From Lachnospiraceae bacterium (GTDB lineage Bacteria > Bacillota > Clostridia > Lachnospirales > Lachnospiraceae), in contig JAFOEY010000016.1 in NCBI GenBank assembly GCA_017387565.1, positions 49,645 to 113,644 on the forward strand: 64,000 bases of DNA, given 5' to 3'. This document shows positions 61,684 to 64,000 of the stretch, piece after piece; positions within the stretch are counted from its first letter, which is position 1, and every line of letters starts with the position of its first letter. The notes beneath the pieces are model-generated. The model saw nothing but the letters and a program-made list of their open reading frames with translations. It made no database searches and had not been told where the DNA came from. The position numbers and the translations under genes are program-made.

Positions 61684-63777
61684 ATGAGTTACAAAACATT
61701 CAGTATGGAGCTTGCAGGACGTACTTTATCCGTTGATATCGGAAGAGTTGGTAAGCAGGCAAACGGATGTGCATTTATGCACTATGGAGAGACAACTGTG
61801 TTGTCTACCGCAACAGCAAGTGAGAAACCACGTGAAGGAATTGATTTCTTCCCCTGCTCTGTTGAGTATGAAGAGAAATTTTACTCCGTAGGAAAAATTC
61901 CGGGTGGATTTAACAAACGTGAAGGAAAGGCAAGTGAAAATGCAGTTTTAACAAGCCGCGTGATTGACAGACCGATGCGTCCGTTATTCCCCAAGGATTA
62001 CAGAAATGATGTTACCTTAAACAACATGGTAATGAGTGTTGATCCTGAGTGCAGACCGGAACTTGTTGCTATGCTTGGTACATCCATTGCAACCTGCATT
62101 TCTGACATCCCGTTTGACGGTCCCTGTGCTATGACACAGGTTGGTATGGTTAATGATGAATTCATCATTAACCCGAGTCAGGAAGTGTGGGACAAAGGTC
62201 AGATGAGACTGACGGTTGCATCTACAGCAGAAAAAGTAATTATGATTGAAGCAGGATGTAATGAAATTCCTGAAGCAAAAATGATTGATGCAATTTACAA
62301 AGCGCATGAAGTGAACCAGACAATTATTGAGTTTATCAATAAAATTGTTGCAGAGGTTGGAAAACCGAAACACAGTTATGAAAGTTGTGCAATTCCGGAA
62401 GAATTGTTTGCAGCAATCAAAGAAATCGTTCCGCCTGCAGAGATGGAAGAAGCTGTATTTACAGATGAAAAGCAGGTGCGCGAAGAAAATATCCGCAATA
62501 TTACAGCTAAATTGGAAGAGGCGTTTGCAGATAAAGAAGAATGGCTTGCTATTTTAGGTGAAGCGATTTATCAGTATCAGAAAAAGACTGTTCGTAAGAT
62601 GATCTTAAAGGATCACAAACGTCCGGATGGCAGACAGTTAAATCAGATCCGTCCTTTGGCTGCAGAAGTTGATATTATTCCCCGTGTTCATGGCTCTGCC
62701 ATGTTTACACGTGGCCAGACACAGATTTGTAATGTTACAACTCTGGCTCCTTTGTCTGAAGCACAAAAAGTGGACGGACTGGATGATAACATTACAACCA
62801 AACGTTATTTACATCATTACAATTTCCCGGCATATTCTGTTGGAGAAACAAAAGTGAGCCGTGGTCCCGGACGTCGTGAAATCGGACATGGTGCTTTGGC
62901 AGAAAGAGCTTTACTTCCTGTTTTACCCAGTGAAGAAGAGTTTCCTTATGCAATCCGTACTGTATCTGAAACCTTCGAATCAAATGGTTCTACATCCATG
63001 GCATCTACTTGTGCATCATGTATGTCTTTAATGGCTGCCGGTGTTCCGATTAAAAAAATGGTTGCAGGTATTTCCTGTGGTCTTGTAACCGGTGATACAG
63101 ACGATGATTTTGTATTATTGACAGATATCCAGGGATTGGAAGATTTCTTTGGTGACATGGACTTTAAGGTTACCGGTACGACTGAAGGTATTACAGCAAT
63201 TCAGATGGATATCAAAATCCATGGATTGACCAGACCAATCGTTGAAGGAGCAATTGCAAGATGTCGTGAAGCAAGAGAGTTTATCATGGATACTTGTATG
63301 AAACCTGCCATTGCTGCTCCTCGTGAAACTGTGGGTAAATATGCACCCAAGATTGTTCAGACAAAGATTGATCCTGAAAAGATTGGTGATGTTGTCGGCC
63401 AGCGTGGTAAGACAATCAATGCCATTATTGAACAGACCGGTGTTAAGATTGATATCACAGATGATGGTGCGGTAAGTGTATGTGGCACTGATCAGGCTAT
63501 GATGGATAAAGCAATCGAGATGATTCAGATTATCACAACTGATTTTGAAGAAGGTCAGATCTTTAAAGGAAAAGTTGTAAGTATTAAAGAGTTTGGAGCA
63601 TTTATTGAGTTTGCACCCGGCAAGGAAGGTATGGTTCACATTTCCAAGATTGCAAAAGAGCGTATCAACCATGTGGAAGACGTATTGACATTGGGAGATA
63701 CCGTTACCGTTGTATGTTTAGGAAAAGACAAAATGGGACGTATCAGTTTCTCAATGAAGGATGTTCCTCAGGCATAA
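61684..63777 (+). CDS. pnp: Polynucleotide phosphorylase
   Basis: PNPase degrades RNA processively using phosphate and can add tails. Two RNase PH domains (about 10-220 and 315-550), a KH domain (about 555-620, DVVGQRGKTINAIIEQTGVK) and an S1 domain (about 625-695, FKGKVVSIKEFGAFIEFAPG) are all present in the normal order. The core-2 motif FESNGSTSMAS carries conserved phosphate-binding residues. The ATG at 61684 (697 residues) fits AAAAGGAG at 61668-61675; an ATG at 61678 is too close to that site. Confidence 0.98.
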   Translation: MSYKTFSMELAGRTLSVDIGRVGKQANGCAFMHYGETTVLSTATASEKPREGIDFFPCSVEYEEKFYSVGKIPGGFNKREGKASENAVLTSRVIDRPMRPLFPKDYRNDVTLNNMVMSVDPECRPELVAMLGTSIATCISDIPFDGPCAMTQVGMVNDEFIINPSQEVWDKGQMRLTVASTAEKVIMIEAGCNEIPEAKMIDAIYKAHEVNQTIIEFINKIVAEVGKPKHSYESCAIPEELFAAIKEIVPPAEMEEAVFTDEKQVREENIRNITAKLEEAFADKEEWLAILGEAIYQYQKKTVRKMILKDHKRPDGRQLNQIRPLAAEVDIIPRVHGSAMFTRGQTQICNVTTLAPLSEAQKVDGLDDNITTKRYLHHYNFPAYSVGETKVSRGPGRREIGHGALAERALLPVLPSEEEFPYAIRTVSETFESNGSTSMASTCASCMSLMAAGVPIKKMVAGISCGLVTGDTDDDFVLLTDIQGLEDFFGDMDFKVTGTTEGITAIQMDIKIHGLTRPIVEGAIARCREAREFIMDTCMKPAIAAPRETVGKYAPKIVQTKIDPEKIGDVVGQRGKTINAIIEQTGVKIDITDDGAVSVCGTDQAMMDKAIEMIQIITTDFEEGQIFKGKVVSIKEFGAFIEFAPGKEGMVHISKIAKERINHVEDVLTLGDTVTVVCLGKDKMGRISFSMKDVPQA

Positions 63778-63800
63778 AACTGATTTATTGTGATTTTTAT

Positions 63801-63838
63801 AAAAAGACATTTGGAGTTTATTATCCGGATGTCTTTTT
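63801..63838 (+). terminator. Rho-independent terminator after pnp
   Basis: AAAAAGACAT (63801-63810) pairs with ATGTCTTTTT (63829-63838) with an 18-base loop that contains further partial pairing; more T follow. It lies 23 bases after the pnp stop. Confidence 0.85.
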
Positions 63839-63908
63839 TATTATTTTTGGCTGTTTTTCTGCTGAAGTGAAAAGTTTATTTCCACTTTGAAAATGCTTAA
63901 TAACAAAG

Positions 63909-63949
63909 TAGCATTTACTCTTGCAGTATGGAGTAAATGCTATTTTTTT
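63909..63949. terminator. Second, strong terminator hairpin at the window end
   Basis: TAGCATTTACTC (63909-63920) and GAGTAAATGCTA (63931-63942) form a perfect 12 bp stem with an eight-T run on the plus strand. It lies 70 bases beyond the first pnp terminator with no gene between, so it is either a backup for pnp or serves a converging gene outside the window. Confidence 0.85.
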
Positions 63950-64000
63950 CTATACGAAAGAGGAATTTAGTGTTACACTTAAGTCAACAGTGGCAAACGA

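Noticed and set aside
1-64000. Prophage, integrative element or insertion sequence with its own genes
   Set aside because: No integrase, transposase, relaxase or phage structural gene was seen; only non-coding palindromes and repeats are present.

Overview
The window is an AT-rich, almost entirely plus-strand stretch of a low-GC Gram-positive chromosome. The gene set points to a motile Firmicute of the Clostridia, most likely family Lachnospiraceae: PolC-type DNA polymerase III, FliY with a CheC-like core, CheC plus CheD, FlhF/FlhG, motAB inside the flagellar cluster, and a fla/che cluster ending at a sigma-D-type factor followed by rpsB-tsf, as in Bacillus subtilis. This placement is inferred from gene content; I cannot name the genus.

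Region 1 (about 0.04-35.4 kb) is a fla/che supercluster that starts upstream of the window. It encodes basal body and export parts (fliF, G, H, I, J, a ylxF/motE-like gene, fliK, flgD, a TIGR02530-type gene, flgE, flbD), the stator and switch (motA, motB, fliL, fliM, fliY, cheY), the export gate (fliO, P, Q, R, flhB, flhA), placement GTPase/ATPase (flhF, flhG), a PilZ-type c-di-GMP receptor, chemotaxis proteins (cheB, A, W, C, D) and the sigma factor (sigD/fliA). After sigD come five less known genes: FapA-type, a small polar protein, a SwrB-position membrane protein with an HTH-like tail, and a membrane-anchored MltG/YceG LysM-like protein; the fifth is a small membrane protein just before sigD. 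Terminators and a new leader then separate the translation genes.

Region 2 (35.5-41.2 kb) holds rpsB-tsf, then a PP2C-type phosphatase and a membrane-anchored Ser/Thr kinase as a likely signalling pair, then ispG. Region 3 (41.3-46.9 kb) holds polC and a methyltransferase. Region 4 (46.9-56.0 kb) starts with tRNA-Glu(CTC), followed by the classic rimP-nusA-rnpM(ylxR)-ylxQ-infB-rbfA-nrnA-truB-ribF translation/RNA cluster, with a small Cys-rich redox-type gene inserted before truB. Region 5 (56.2-63.8 kb) holds a Na/Pi-cotransporter-like protein, an SH3-NlpC/P60 cell-wall hydrolase, a DacF-type DD-carboxypeptidase, rpsO and pnp.

The main feature not explained by genes is a 1.1 kb gap that splits the flagellar cluster between flgE and flbD. 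It carries two inverted copies of a ~227 bp structured palindrome (11108-11334 and 11796-12021). Their stems differ in sequence but keep their pairing, and both keep a 9 bp core flanked by same-position mismatches. Between them lies a 7-unit, 53-55 bp minisatellite. Other palindromic elements sit at 25001-25144 (perfect 24 bp terminal inverted repeats) and 45913-46075. Short tandem repeats of unrelated sequence lie directly upstream of the ribosome binding sites of flgD, fliM, fliQ, the kinase, ispG and perhaps polC. No transposase, integrase, CRISPR array or phage gene was seen.
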